Below are positions 53,623 through 64,000 of a stretch of DNA of 64,000 nucleotides, in pieces (position 1 is the first letter of the stretch; each line of letters starts with the position of its first letter). The position numbers were made by a program, and so were the translations under genes. Source of the DNA: Eutreptiella sp. 'Long Island Sound 2002'. Taxonomy: Eukaryota > Euglenozoa > Euglenophyceae > Eutreptiales > Eutreptiaceae. The notes beneath the pieces are model-generated. The model had not been told where the DNA came from. It worked only from the letters and a program-made list of their open reading frames with translations, and did no database searches. The stretch lies in contig OZ038385.1 of the NCBI GenBank assembly GCA_964036045.1, positions 1,426,001 to 1,490,000 on the forward strand, in the 5' to 3' direction.

Positions 53623-54477
53623 GCAACACCAACACTTGCGCGCTACACTCGAAAGTTATCTTAACGCACGCAATATCATGGCCAATGAGTTATAACGCAA
53701 ACTCTACCCTCTTGACCATGATCCATTACACTAGCGCGCACGTGTGGAAACGCAAGGCATATAATGCTTCCTAAATTACGTCGGGAGTATTGTGAATACA
53801 TCCCACCTTTCCTTATCGTCAATACTCGCAAGCGGCACGAGATATGACCCTCACAAGTGGCCTCACGAATCAACTTTGTTTTGCCCAAATCTCTGAGTCA
53901 AATGGAGGGCAAGATAAAAGGAAAGTTGATTCGTGCCTAGGGAAGCACGTAGGTCCACTTGAAAGAGGTCAAATCAAGTGCGGGGATGTCGAAGTCGAAA
54001 ATCCGATTTCGACATCCTGAAAAATTCGGATTAAGGTTGCGAGTGTAAGATGTGAAAAATGCGGAAGCGTCCATGCAGTTCCTGAAGGCTTTGGAGCCTT
54101 CGTGACGGATTGCGTTAAAATTTCCATTATAAACAGTTAAACTGGCGGTTACGGTAAAGTCGCGATCCAACCGCCAGCAGTCAAAACAGTGACTATCAGA
54201 ACAGAAGCGTAAAAATTGACGGAAACAATATGAAAATAAAACCCTGTTGATTCCTGATATTCTGATACACAAATCTCCGCTGGCGGTGCATCGGTTGCCG
54301 ATGCGGGGCTTCACGGCACGGAACACGCCGTACATGGGGTTAGTGGACCGGAGACCGGTTGTATGCCGTAACCTGGCCATGGGGTTCTGGGTACCGCTTC
54401 ACCCCCCTCCTTAGAGCAAACCCTGGGGGGGCTCGATAACACCCATGCATGGCAGCGGGTACCCAGGACCATATCCT

Positions 54478-55725
54478 GAAGGGGGGGGTGTCACATCCCA
54501 CTTCAGTAAGTCACAGTAAGATAGGTATGATGTTGTAAAAGCTCGTAGCACATGTATAGTATCAAGTATCAAGTATCAAGTCCCGGGTCCTGGCGGCGAT
54601 TGTTCGGCATCCAAAGGACCCGTTAACCCATACCAGGCGCACCGGGTGCCGGCTGCTACGGTCACCACCACAGTGGCAGTGGCATACACGGCCAACATAG
54701 GCGACACACGACGACCGAGGTGGTCCCACAAGTCGAGAGCGACCACAAAGATCCATCAGGCTACCCCAAGCTTCCCAAGGCCCGCCGACTGGGGAGAGTC
54801 CCCACGGGTCCTTCCTCGGGCGCACCATGTCCATATCCATACGACGCGAGTCCAGAGTGCCATAGTCGAACTCCTTAAGAACCCCAAATCTTAAGGGAAC
54901 TCCTCCTGAAGGGATCGGGCATCAAGGCCGTCTTTTCCCTCGCCCTACTGCCACGAAGGCCATACATGAGGGAGTCCTCATGCAGTGTGGGCGGAGGCGT
55001 CGACTTCTCAAACCACCAGTTTCCCAGGCAGACTGACCGAGGTCAGGAGCACCGGAGGCCGCCATCCGAATGCAAGTGCGTCTGCGAATCGGTAGGCTCA
55101 CACTGGGACTGACAGTGGCGGACCGCTGGGAGTGTAGTCAGGCAACTGGGCTTCCCGCCTGGCGCCATCAGGATCTCCACACATCACAGCGAATAGGGCA
55201 ACACGGTATCACGGGCACTCAAACAGTAGAATCTGTATTCGGGTACTGGTCCAGGCTGGACCAGGCTGTATGAACATGTACACGGCGACTCAAGGCGCCT
55301 CTGTATCCCGATTCGTGGTGAAAGACAGTCCATCCCTCAGCGATCGGCTGATGACACTTAACATACAGATGCACATATCCTGGAGGGCAGAAAAGCAAAA
55401 CAAGCGGGGTAAATAGGCGTGTAAACACACTCTGGACAGAGTGCCAAACCACGCCACGGTCAGGATAAGGCAAATGCAGGAGGGTGGACAGGATAACGCC
55501 TGAGTCCAGGCCATATATAGTCTGCAGACACACGTCGACTGGTCTGGATCCCGCAAATGCCATGGGACCAGACCACACACCAAAAATCGCAATGCCGATG
55601 ACAGCGGCATCCGTTGCGCAACGTCGTATGGGCTTCAAGGCCCCAAAATGAAGGTCAGTCGCCTACCTGGTTTCCCAAGGATTCAGCAGGGGGGGAGTGA
55701 GAGGGGCCATCCTCCTCTTGATTCA
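54478..55725. repeat. Probable LTR stretch, orientation unresolved
   Basis: GAAGGGGGGGG|TGTCACATCCC at 54,478-54,501 looks like a plus-strand polypurine tract followed by an LTR start. Read on the minus strand, the same point would be the GGGATGTGACA end of LTR-2's 3' LTR. The far boundary is not clear; AAGAGGAGGA on the minus strand near 55,712-55,722 is a candidate polypurine tract of LTR-2. A 7-bp repeat (AGTATCA x3) lies at 54,558-54,581. The matching LTR-2 5' LTR is outside the window. Confidence 0.4.
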
Positions 55726-55844
55726 GCAGGGGGGGGTATATGGCCACTCTGTCACCGAAAGATGGAAGAGAGCAAGCAAGTAAGGGACGATTCGTCGGCC
55801 TCACAAGCGCTCACAACACATCAGGGGAGAGCCCAGGGCGCTGA

Positions 55845-58088
55845 TCAGGCACCCCTGGCTGCAATCGCCCGGGTGAGTGCTGCCAAGTCCGAAACGTGGA
55901 TCTTGGTCTTGTGCTTGCGGATGTACTCCATGAAGGGAGTATTGACCCGCGGCACAAGGGAGGAGACGGGTTCCCAGGTGTCGTGGCACGGGCCATAGCC
56001 TCGCCAACGAACCTTGAACTCCAGACCTCCGGGTGCCGAGGCCTTCGGACGCTGAGCCAGGATCTTCTCGACAGTATAGTCGTCCTGCTCAGCATAGTCG
56101 TCGCCCGAATCGGCCTCATGTTTGGCGTAGTCCAGGGACACATGTCGGCCACGGAGGTCGGGTTCCCGCACACGGAGTTGACTCTCGTGGCGCTCCCAGA
56201 ACTGTCCGTGACCCACCTTGATGCGGTAGGTGTCCTCACCAATCCTGCGGACCACCTCGCCGGGTGTGAACCAGGTCTTGGTGCGGTGGGTGCCCATGGG
56301 GCGGGGTCTGATCACCCACACCGGGTCTCCCACCCTGAACTTCTGCGCTGTCGAGCTCGGGGCGGACTTCTGACGCTCAGCATGCTCCTTCTCAAGCTGC
56401 TGGCGGATGTCCTGCGCCGTTTGCTCTTGCCGCGCGAAGAACTCCTTGGCATCCATAGCCATGCCATCACCAGATAAGGGACGTCCCCTACCCAGGGGGT
56501 CCCTGCCAAACAGAATCTGGTGAGGGGACAAACCGCCCGGAGTGGGGGTGTCATGATGGGCCTTCAGAGCAGGCCACATCTCCTCAAACCAGTTCCGACA
56601 TGGATTGGTGATGTGGATCTTGCGCAGCTTCTCGAACAGCTGCCGTCCAGCCACTTCAGCACGGCCGTTAGACCGGCTGAGATAGGCGACGCTCTTGGCA
56701 TGACGTATCCCCATGAGGGAACACATAGCCTTGAACCAGCCACCAGTAAACTGGGGCCCTCGGTCACTGCAAATGGTGCGGGGGATGTCAAAGACGGTCA
56801 GCCAATGACGAATCATCATGACTGCCACTTCCTTGGCAAGCAACCCCTTTTTGCGTGCCGGAACGGCTACAACGTAGCCGCTGTGGCGGTCCACACAGAG
56901 AACCACACAGTCAAAGGTCTCCTTGCCTATGTGCACTTCGGGCATGGAGAAGACGTCCATGGCCACGCTCTCCATGGGCTGGTCAGGAACCGGGGTCCAT
57001 TGGGGTTCCCCCTTGACGTTCCGGTTGTCGGGATTGCAGGCCTGGCAGACCGAACAACCCTTTCTGACCTTCTTGATGGCGGTGTAGAGAACGATATGGT
57101 CGATCTCGAACCGGCGCTGCATGTCAAGGGCTTGCTTCTTGACCCCTGGGTGCAGCATGTGGTGGTGCCAAGCCTCGCAAAGCTCGAGCATCCGGGACTC
57201 CGGTACTAGCAGCTTACCATTTTGGTAGAGCTTGCCATCTTCCTCGGTCAGCCCCTTTGGCCACTTCTGCCCGTCGTCAGGGTCGGTCACAGCACTATAC
57301 TCGGCCGCAAAGGCCTCAGACTTGGCGTAGTCGTCGGTCCAGTCGTCCTGGAGGCAAGACTCTGGGAAGAGGTGCTTGTCGGACTCAGACCCCTCAGGGG
57401 CGAGTACTCTGACCGCTCTGCTCACCCTCGTCGCGAGGGGGGCATCCGCAGCCATGACGACGAAGCATTTAGCACCCTCCTCCTCCATCAGGCGCTCCAT
57501 TTCGATGATCCTCTTGGCTTCAGCGGTCTCAGCCTCATCGCCATGGGCAGAGATATCCTGCATGCCCTTGCTGGCGGGATAGGCCCACCTACTGAGACAG
57601 TCCGCCACGGTGTTATCCTTTCCAGGAATATAAACAACCGTAAGGTCGAACTTGGCCAAGGTCTCATGCCATCTTGCCCGTCGGGAGGCGGGACCTGAGG
57701 GGGTGTCCACGTGCTCCTTGTGCCACGACTGCAGACTCTGATGGTCGGTGCAGACGGTGACGGGATGGAGGGCTATGTACCCAGCCCATTTCCTGAGAGC
57801 CATGACGATGGCATACGCCTCCTTTTCACGGGGCGTCCACGTCCGTCTCTGGCCTTCCGCCAGGACTCGGCTCCAGAAGGCCACGGGCACGTGCCTCCTG
57901 TCGTCAAGCACTTGCTCCAACACAGCGCCAATGGCGTAGTCGGAAGCGTCGGTGCGCAGGAAGAACCCTCGGTCGGGATCCACGAGGTGCAGACCCACTG
58001 CGGATAGCAGCGCCTGCTTCATCCCCTCAAAGGCACGGTCGGACTCTTCAGTCCAGACCAGAGCCTTCTTGGACCCCTTCTTGGTCTC
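55845..58088 (-). pseudogene. LTR-2 RNase H, integrase and chromodomain
   Basis: In frame after UAG 58,089. RNase H: RTDASDYAIGAVLEQ, WTPREKEAYAIV, TDHQSLQSW. Integrase: a zinc region with HHHMLHPG and CSVCQAC, then the catalytic triad in AMDVFSMP, CSDRGPQFTGG and GRAEVAGRQLF. A chromodomain (YTVEKILAQRP, then LEFKVRWRGYGPCHDTWEP) closes the protein, which ends at TGA (55,845-55,847). All catalytic residues are present, so this block could work if translated; the upstream stops prevent a normal polyprotein. Confidence 0.85.
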
Positions 58089-59573
58089 CTATCGGTTGCC
58101 CTTGAGCATGGTCGTCATGGGGGCTGCATACTCGGCATACATTTTGATATACCCCGAGTAGTAGTTGCAGAACCCCAGATACGCCCGTAGCTCAGAGACC
58201 GTCTTGGGCTTTTCCCAGTGCTCAATCGCGGCCACCTTGCCAGGTATGGGCTTTCGCTGCCCGTTCCGGACTACATGGCCAGCGAAGACCACCTCGCTTA
58301 CCGCAATGGTGGCCTTGTCACTGCTGCCCGTGAGTTTGTGCCGAACCAGAAGGTCCAGCACTCGAGTGACGTCCCTCTCGTGTGCCTCCAGGAGCTCCTC
58401 GTAGCTCATACTGGGGTCCCCGGACGCGATGATCACGTCGTCCACGAAGGGGTCCGCACAGTCGCGCACCGGCTCAAGCAGGTTCTCCAGCATCCGCTGA
58501 AAAGCCGCATTGCCGTTGGTAACGCCCATGGGCATCACCTTCCACTGGAGAGGTCCAAGTGGGGTGCTCATGGCTGTGCAGGCACGGGACTCCTCGGCGA
58601 GAGGCATCTGATGATAACCATGTTTCAGGTCAATCACCGTGAAGATCCTCCGCCGGTGTTGCTTTTGCAGCATGTCCTCAATGAGGGGCAGTGTATAGCT
58701 GTCGTGCTGCGTTTGGGCGTTCAGGCCGCGGTAGTCGACCACGAGCCGCCACTCACCGGCAACCTTCTTGGGGACGACGAAGCACGGAGAGGCCCATTCG
58801 GAGTGGCACGGCTCGAGCCAGCCTCTCTGGATGAAGTCACGGAGGATCTTCTCCATGGCCTCTTTCCTCTCGCCCCTCAGGGCAAACTCCCGGTGCCGGT
58901 ACACACAGGGGTCCTGCTTCAGTCGTATCTTGGCCTCGCCATACGGTCCACGCACCGGTGGGGGGAACACAGGTTTTCCGCTGAAGAAGGTCTCGCCATA
59001 CTTCTGCTTCAGCCTGGCCCTCAACGCCTGGATCTTGGGGCAGTCATCGGACTCCGCCTTGGCTTTTCCGGGCACTTGAACCACGGAGCTTACTTGAGGG
59101 GTAGCTACTCCGCTCGCTTTCGGCTCAGGTGGTCTTCCCAGGTGGCCCAAAGGGCCATCTCTGGTCTTGCCTCGGAACAGATCGCCGTAGGTGGGTGGGT
59201 TACCGCCAGGCGGCTCGTCTTGGCTGGACATGTGATCCAGCACCCTCTGTACGAAGGTATTCCCGTCATAGGAACCAGAGACGATTGAGTCCACTTCCCA
59301 CCAGGCTTTGTCCTGGCCTTTGCCCTCACGCTGGTTTCCCCAGTCGTGAAAGGGCTGATCCATATACCCCTGAACCAGATCCCACTCCTCTTCAGTGAGG
59401 GGGTCTTCGGAGTCCGATTCTTCGATGTCAACAGGGGGAACCGCAAAGCATTGCCTCCAAGGCTCTGCTATGATACGGTTGACACACACGAAGTCCGTGG
59501 TGTCGGCCTGATCAAGGCCCCCATCCACATAGTGGAATTCCGTTGGCCATCTCTGCGGTGGCATGGGCTGTCC
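58089..59573 (-). pseudogene. LTR-2 reverse transcriptase
   Basis: An N-terminal extension (acidic, EESDSEDPLTEEEWDLV), then the RT: CFVVPKKVAGEWRLVVDYRGLN, VIDLKHGYHQMPL, MPMGVTNGNAAFQRM and catalytic FVDD (about 58,436-58,447). The end (YLGFCNYYSGYIKMYAEYA) is the usual RT-RNase H connection. It is bounded by in-frame UAG at 59,574-59,576 and 58,089-58,091, the latter after MLKGNR. Confidence 0.85.
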
Positions 59574-60827
59574 CTAAGCGTCCTGATAGACACTCTCTCC
59601 AGCCGGTAGGACGACCTTGTTTAAGGTCATGTTGGTCAATGAGGCTACCCAATGTCGGGTACTTTCCTCCTCGGTGCATCCCATAGGAACAACCAGCACT
59701 GCCTTGGAGCGGTCCTTGCGAATCTTCGCTATCGCTCTTGGAATGTCCCAACGGGGACAATGGATCCACATCAGTCCCTGATGCGGACCCCAGTGCTTCT
59801 TCCACGCGGAGTCCTGGGCGCTCCAGTACTTCTCACAAACCCGCAGATGGGCGGAGGTTCCTGAAGAGAACGCATCCAGGGCCAGATCCGACGCTCCCAG
59901 GTCCGCGACCACTCGGTTCGCCACTTCCGGCCTTACGCCGTACTCCTGGTTTGCTCGCCAAGTGGGCTCAGTGTCCAGCGCGGCCACTTCGAGCTGATTG
60001 CGTTCGGGGTGGATCCATTGGCATTCCACATGGTGCTCAGGTGACGAAAGCCACGAGAGCTGGTCGTCCTGGTACAGGGTCATGGAGGCCTGGGCCGGGA
60101 GGACGCCGGAGTCCGTCTCCATCATGAAGTCGTACCCGACGATCATGTCCCAGTCCATCTCGGCCTCGTAGAAGCTTCCGTGCAGGAGGATTTCCTTGCC
60201 GAGGTCTGGGCGGCTCAGCTCACGATGGTTCACGAACTGCAGCCCAATGGCCGCTTCCTTCGTGCCTCCCACCATGTACTGGCCGTTCGCCACCTTCAGC
60301 CTGACAGGTTTCCGACTGTCAGTCAGACACTCTGGTGGAAGTAGGCCAGCCTTGACCAAGCTGACTTGAGCTCCCGTGTCGACCAAAACGTCGAAAACCT
60401 TTTCCACTTCCCCGCATAGGGCACGGACCTTAAGATGCAACTGCCGCTCGCGACCGACACGGCGCACGGCGTGCAAACTCAGGATCTCCGGCCGTTCCAG
60501 AAGCTCAACAAGCGACTGGTGCAGGTCGTGGACAATGGGCTCAGGCTGCCCATCTGCAGCATCCAGCTGCGGTCCGGGTGATCCTCCGATACTCTCGGAA
60601 AGATCGTGTAGTACATCAAACACATTCTTGGTCGCGAAGGACGGACGGGTGCAAGAGTTCCTGCCTTCACTTGCCCTCACCCCGCCTCCGCGACTGGGCG
60701 CCGGACCGGGCCTTCCGCCCGCGGCAGTCCCCTTGTGCATATCGACTCCCGACTGGGATGGTTCGGCGCTTCCCACGTCACCATCCTGCGACCGCCCTAG
60801 CTGGGGCCCTTGGCTGCAGGGGCTCCG
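59574..60827 (-). pseudogene. LTR-2 aspartic protease and Dam-like region
   Basis: In frame after the gag UAG. The protease has the canonical site VLVDTGAQVSLV and a second-loop MIVGYDFMM. The C-terminal part (LALDAFSSGTSAHL, then LMWIHCPRWDIPRAI, then KAVLVVPMG; about 59,890-59,690) corresponds in place and pattern to the Dam-like region of LTR-1. In LTR-2 the N/D-P-P-Y-type motif is degenerate (HCPRW). It ends at UAG 59,574-59,576. Confidence 0.75.
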
Positions 60828-63674
60828 CTAGGGGGCGTCGGTTGTGGAAGAGGGGGTGTTCTCCTCGGCCTCAACGTCGTTGACGCCCTTCTTTCTTCCC
60901 CCTTTACCTCCTCCTTTACCCTTCTTGTCCTTGTCCTTGTTCTGGTCATTCTGGTTGTTCTCCTTGTTCTTGTTGTCCGACCTGGGGACCCAGTTCCGCT
61001 TGATCTCCTGGATCTCCTTGGCCAACTCGGTCCCCACCGACGACATCAGCTTGGCCAGCTCGTCCTTGTCGACCTCCATTTTGGCTTCCCGGATACCCGC
61101 GGGCGCACGCTTCTTCGACCTGTGCGCCTTCTTGTAAGCCTCCGTGTCGGCCTTGTGGACGGGGCATGTTCGGTGGTCATGGTTGAAGCCTTTCTTCCTC
61201 CCATAACACACGAAACAGCCCTGAGGGTGAGCCCGTATGAACTCCCCAAAGGACAGCGGAGGGTCGCCAATGCGGCGACGGTCCCTCTTCTCCTGCTTCC
61301 TCCAACCCTGCTGCAGGGGCTTCCAGTTTCCCGGCTTGCTCCCGGTGTTCAGGTTCTTGGCCACGAAGGCACAAACGGCCACTTCGGCGGGCTCATCGTC
61401 GTCGTCATCGTCGACGAGAGTCTCATCGCCGCCGGCTCCCGCTGGGTCCATGGCAGATTCCCCGCCAGGTCCCTCGCCAACGTAGTTGACGTCGCGGTCG
61501 CCGGGCCTCAACCCGCGGGTGTGGTGGAGGTTTCGGTACACCTTGTGTACTTCCTCGCCAACCCACTCCAGGATCTCGTCGCAGCTCATCCGCGCCGGGA
61601 TGGGGTGCAGACGGATGGTCTGGCCGCTCAACTCACAATCGTCAAGGCGCCACATCGCGGTCTTCTCGCGATCGCCCGAGACGATGATGAGAAGAGCGTT
61701 CCGCAGGGAGTGCCGTTTGACATCCCGGGCCACGTTCTTCTTCGCCCAAGCCACCACGTTCGTATGATACTCTTTGGGGAGCATCATCTTGACCGTGTGG
61801 TTGGACTTGGCCCTCTTGGATTCCTCCTTGGTGACCCTCTTGATCCATGCTTCCGGTAGCATGGAGAGCAGGCGAGCCTGCTCGTCACCCTCGTTCCAAT
61901 CCTCCACGTTGCGGCGGAAGAGGGTGTATTTCCCTCGGAAGTCACGCCATTCCCGTAGGCGGATCTCCCGTCCATCATGCTCAAGCTTGATGGACTTCCA
62001 GCGCTTGAGAGCCACCTGCGGAGCGTCCACCCGCTCCTGCTTGTTGAGCCACTTCTTGGCTTCCTTGGGGGTCTTAATTTTCCCCTCCTTGGTCGCCATG
62101 AAGTATAGCTCTCCGAGCACTTCCGGCAGGCGGTACCTGAACCGTTTGAAGACATACTTCTCCGCATCAGCGGGAGGCAGGTCTTCAGTGACGGTCAGCC
62201 CCCAATCGTCCAGCTTCTCCAAGAAGCGGTCGAGGTTGAGGGGGTTGCCGTCGTACATGGGGGGCTTGATGTCCTTCAAGTCTTCCCACACGGCGGCATC
62301 CGCGGCCTTAGAGACCATGAACGCCGGCCGCGAGGTCGACCGAGGTTCCCATTGGCCTCTCCCACGGACTCCCACGGCCGCCACGTCCATCTCCTCCATG
62401 GAATCCCTGTGGCTACGCCGCGGTTCCTCCACGTACGCTGAACCGAAATGTTCACGCCGCACTGCATCCATGTACGCATCCTCATCACGGCGCCGGCGGC
62501 TGCGTTCAGCAGCCTCCCGTCGTACACCACGCGGCGGGCTGATGTCGAACTCCTCCAGGTCCAGGTCCAGGTCCTCACCTTCGCCGACATCCCACTCCAC
62601 GTCTCCTCTGGGGACCTCATCCCTGAGTCCACCATAACGTCCTCCAGCCCTGGGGATAGGCGCCGGGGCTGGTGCCGGGCGTCGGGGGCGTACAGGCGTC
62701 CGCGGTGGGGCACGGCGGTTGTGGTAGTCCGCGCTGAGCCACTCATCGCGCCATTCCTCACTGCCACTGCCGGGCGGCACGCGCTCGTTGCGGCGGCCCG
62801 CGCTGTGGTGAGAGGGAGCGGTGAGAGAGGGGGCACTGGCGCTGGGGCGACTCCTGGGGGCTCCGCCGGGGGCGTGGGGTCTGCCTGGACCTGGTCCGGG
62901 TCCCCAGCTGTTGTCCGACGAGCCAGACTCCAGGGGTGGGTGGTCGCTGCCGACGCTCCCACGGGCTTCCAGCGCATCCAGCCTCTCCTGCAGGCCGCTG
63001 ACGACGTTGGTCAGCGACTTGGTCTCGGCCCTGGCGATGTCCAGCTCCTTCTGCGCGCGCGCGGCGACCCCGGAGATGCGAGCCATCTCGACCTTGCCCG
63101 TGTCTACCTCGCACTCGAGGGAAAAGACCCTCCTGCGGAGGTAGACAATCCACCGCCAGGTGGTATCCGGGTCGCCGTTCCCTGGTGGGTCGTCGGGGAC
63201 CCCCGGGGGTCCTCCAGGAGGGCCTCCGCCGGGTCCGCCCGGTCCAGGGGGTCCTCCCCCGCCCGGTGGTCCGCCTCCAGGGGGTCCACTCGGTGGGCGT
63301 CCTCCAGGGGGTCCTGATGGTCCTCCGCCAGGGGGTCCCGGTGGGTCTCCGCCGGGTCGCCTCGGTGGGTCCGAGGATGGGCGCTTCCTCGTGATGCCGA
63401 AGTCCATGTCGTCATCCTCGCCCATGTCGCCCCACCTGGGCGTCTCGGTCTCGGAGGACTCCGAGCTCCGGTAGGGAGGAGGGAGATCCTCATCCTCACC
63501 TTCCGGTTCCATGGGGACGTCTCCGCCGCCTCCGCCCGTCCAAGCCACCACTTGGCGATGTCGACGGCCTCGTTCATCCCCGTCACTGGCGGTGAAGAAG
63601 GGGTCACTGTCGTGGGGGTGCCCACCCGCTGGCCTCCGCAGCCTCTCGGGGGTCTTCCCCTTGCCCTTCCTCCG
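60828..63674 (-). pseudogene. LTR-2 Gag
   Basis: 907 codons from Met 63,551, but the frame is open up to UGA 63,675. An N-terminal Pro/Gly collagen-like tract (PPGGPPG repeats, about 63,180-63,370) is followed by a coiled coil, an Arg-rich part, a helical capsid-like region (from WEDLKDIKPPMYDGNPLNL) and a zinc-finger-like CFVCYGRKKGFNHDHRTCPVH. A Lys-rich tail ends at UAG 60,828-60,830, with protease following in frame. It would assemble the particle and bind RNA. Confidence 0.75.
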
Positions 63675-64000
63675 TCAACGGGCGGTGGTGCCACCGCTCC
63701 CACTGCTGCCCGTGTCGGCCTCATCCAGCGCCATCCTGGAGGAGGCGTCCCCTTCGAAAAGCTCTCGAAGGGTCTCCACTCGGGATGCTCCCGGGGGAGT
63801 CTCGCGGCGGAGTTTGGCCTCTGCCTCCTCCATTGCGGCGGCGGTGGCTGCGGCAGCTCGCGCTTCGGCTTCCTCCCGAGCACGAGCCGCCTCGGCTTCC
63901 CGGGCCTGCTGCAGCCGCGCCTTCTGCGCTTCCAACGCTGCCAGCTCCGCCTCCGTCTTGGCCTTCTCCTCAGCGACCTTCCGTCGCGCGGCCTCGATGG
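63675..64000 (-). pseudogene. LTR-2 Gag N-terminal coiled coil, cut by the window edge
   Basis: In the same frame as Gag: an alanine/glutamate/arginine-rich heptad stretch (QQAREAEAARAREEAEARA), separated from Gag by a UGA (63,675-63,677) where CGA (Arg) would fit the basic context (TAR-stop-RRKGKGK). Probably the true N-terminal part of Gag; its start lies beyond the window. Confidence 0.6.

Larger units (their letters stand above)
51538..54477. other. No gene seen
   Basis: Moderate-GC DNA with short open frames only. It contains two hairpins (listed separately). The part from about 53,940 to 54,380 has a different texture (a 147-codon minus-strand open frame without a domain); I could not assign it. 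Confidence 0.5.
55726..64000 (-). mobile_element. LTR-2: Ty3-type chromodomain LTR retrotransposon, partial
   Basis: Minus strand; the right end is cut by the window edge. Gag, protease, RT, RNase H, integrase and chromodomain all lie in one reading frame from the edge to 55,845. The frame is broken only by four stop codons (63,675, 60,828, 59,574 and 58,089), with no indel. It is a different family from LTR-1 but has the same order and the same extra region between protease and RT. Confidence 0.85.

Noticed and set aside
53937-54380. Bacterial or vector insert
   Set aside because: The composition looks different, but the 147-codon open frame has no recognisable bacterial gene and no vector feature.
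42081-60830. Reassigned genetic code (UGA = Trp or UAG sense)
   Set aside because: Pol of both LTR elements ends at TGA, TGG is used freely for Trp, and breaks also include TAA and frameshifts; nonsense mutation or readthrough is simpler.

Overview
This is a eukaryotic nuclear window made almost entirely of nested mobile elements and tandem repeats. There is no operon structure, rRNA, convincing tRNA or CRISPR array. The only host-type coding sequence I recognise is a broken C-terminal piece of a pyrophosphate-dependent phosphofructokinase (PPi-PFK) near 14.45-14.80 kb. The mix of very GC-rich blocks, Ty3-type chromodomain LTR elements, a Penelope-like element and LINEs with RNase H suggests a large, repeat-rich genome such as an alga or other protist. 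A dinoflagellate-like source is possible, but that is an impression and not shown by the sequence.

Layout. 1-8.6 kb: no gene; a dimeric ~420-bp tandem array (about 1.94-3.74 kb), a looser ~430-bp array (4.33-5.55 kb) and a short direct duplication. 8.65-34.8 kb: two long copies (alpha and beta) of one Penelope-like element (PLE) on the minus strand. Each carries the same 3.04-kb LTR element (444-445-bp LTRs, 2150-bp interior, target duplication CACAT) at the same site, so the pair arose by duplication after that insertion. In alpha, LINE-1 (12.50-23.17 kb, minus) is inserted in the LTR element and is flanked by an ~840-bp duplication. LINE-1 encodes reverse transcriptase (RT), RNase H, a zinc-finger-like tail and a Ulp1-like cysteine protease followed by an SR-like tail. 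The PPi-PFK fragment lies in the 3' part of LINE-1. Each PLE copy is followed by a 3'-end fragment and an inverted internal PLE fragment.

34.785-47.688 kb: a complete Ty3-type element (LTR-1, plus strand) with two essentially identical 344-bp LTRs, a primer-binding site, a polypurine tract and gag-pol, inserted in the inverted PLE fragment next to beta. The PLE fragment resumes at 47.695 kb and is cut by the (GGTA)4 end of a second, shorter LINE (LINE-2, minus, to about 51.5 kb). 51.5-54.5 kb: no genes, two hairpins. About 54.49-64 kb: an LTR-like stretch and then a second Ty3-type element (LTR-2, minus), which runs off the right edge.

Coding state. LTR-1 and LTR-2 keep a single frame through gag and pol but contain in-frame stops: UAG at gag/pol in both, UGA inside LTR-1 RNase H, and one UGA and two more UAG in LTR-2. 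LINE-1 has frameshifts. Both PLE copies share a UGA in the RT core. Both Ty3 elements carry a region between protease and RT that resembles the Dam-like methyltransferase region of DIRS elements. Inferred order of events: PLE, then LTR element, then alpha/beta duplication, then LINE-1 in alpha; LTR-1 is the youngest insertion.
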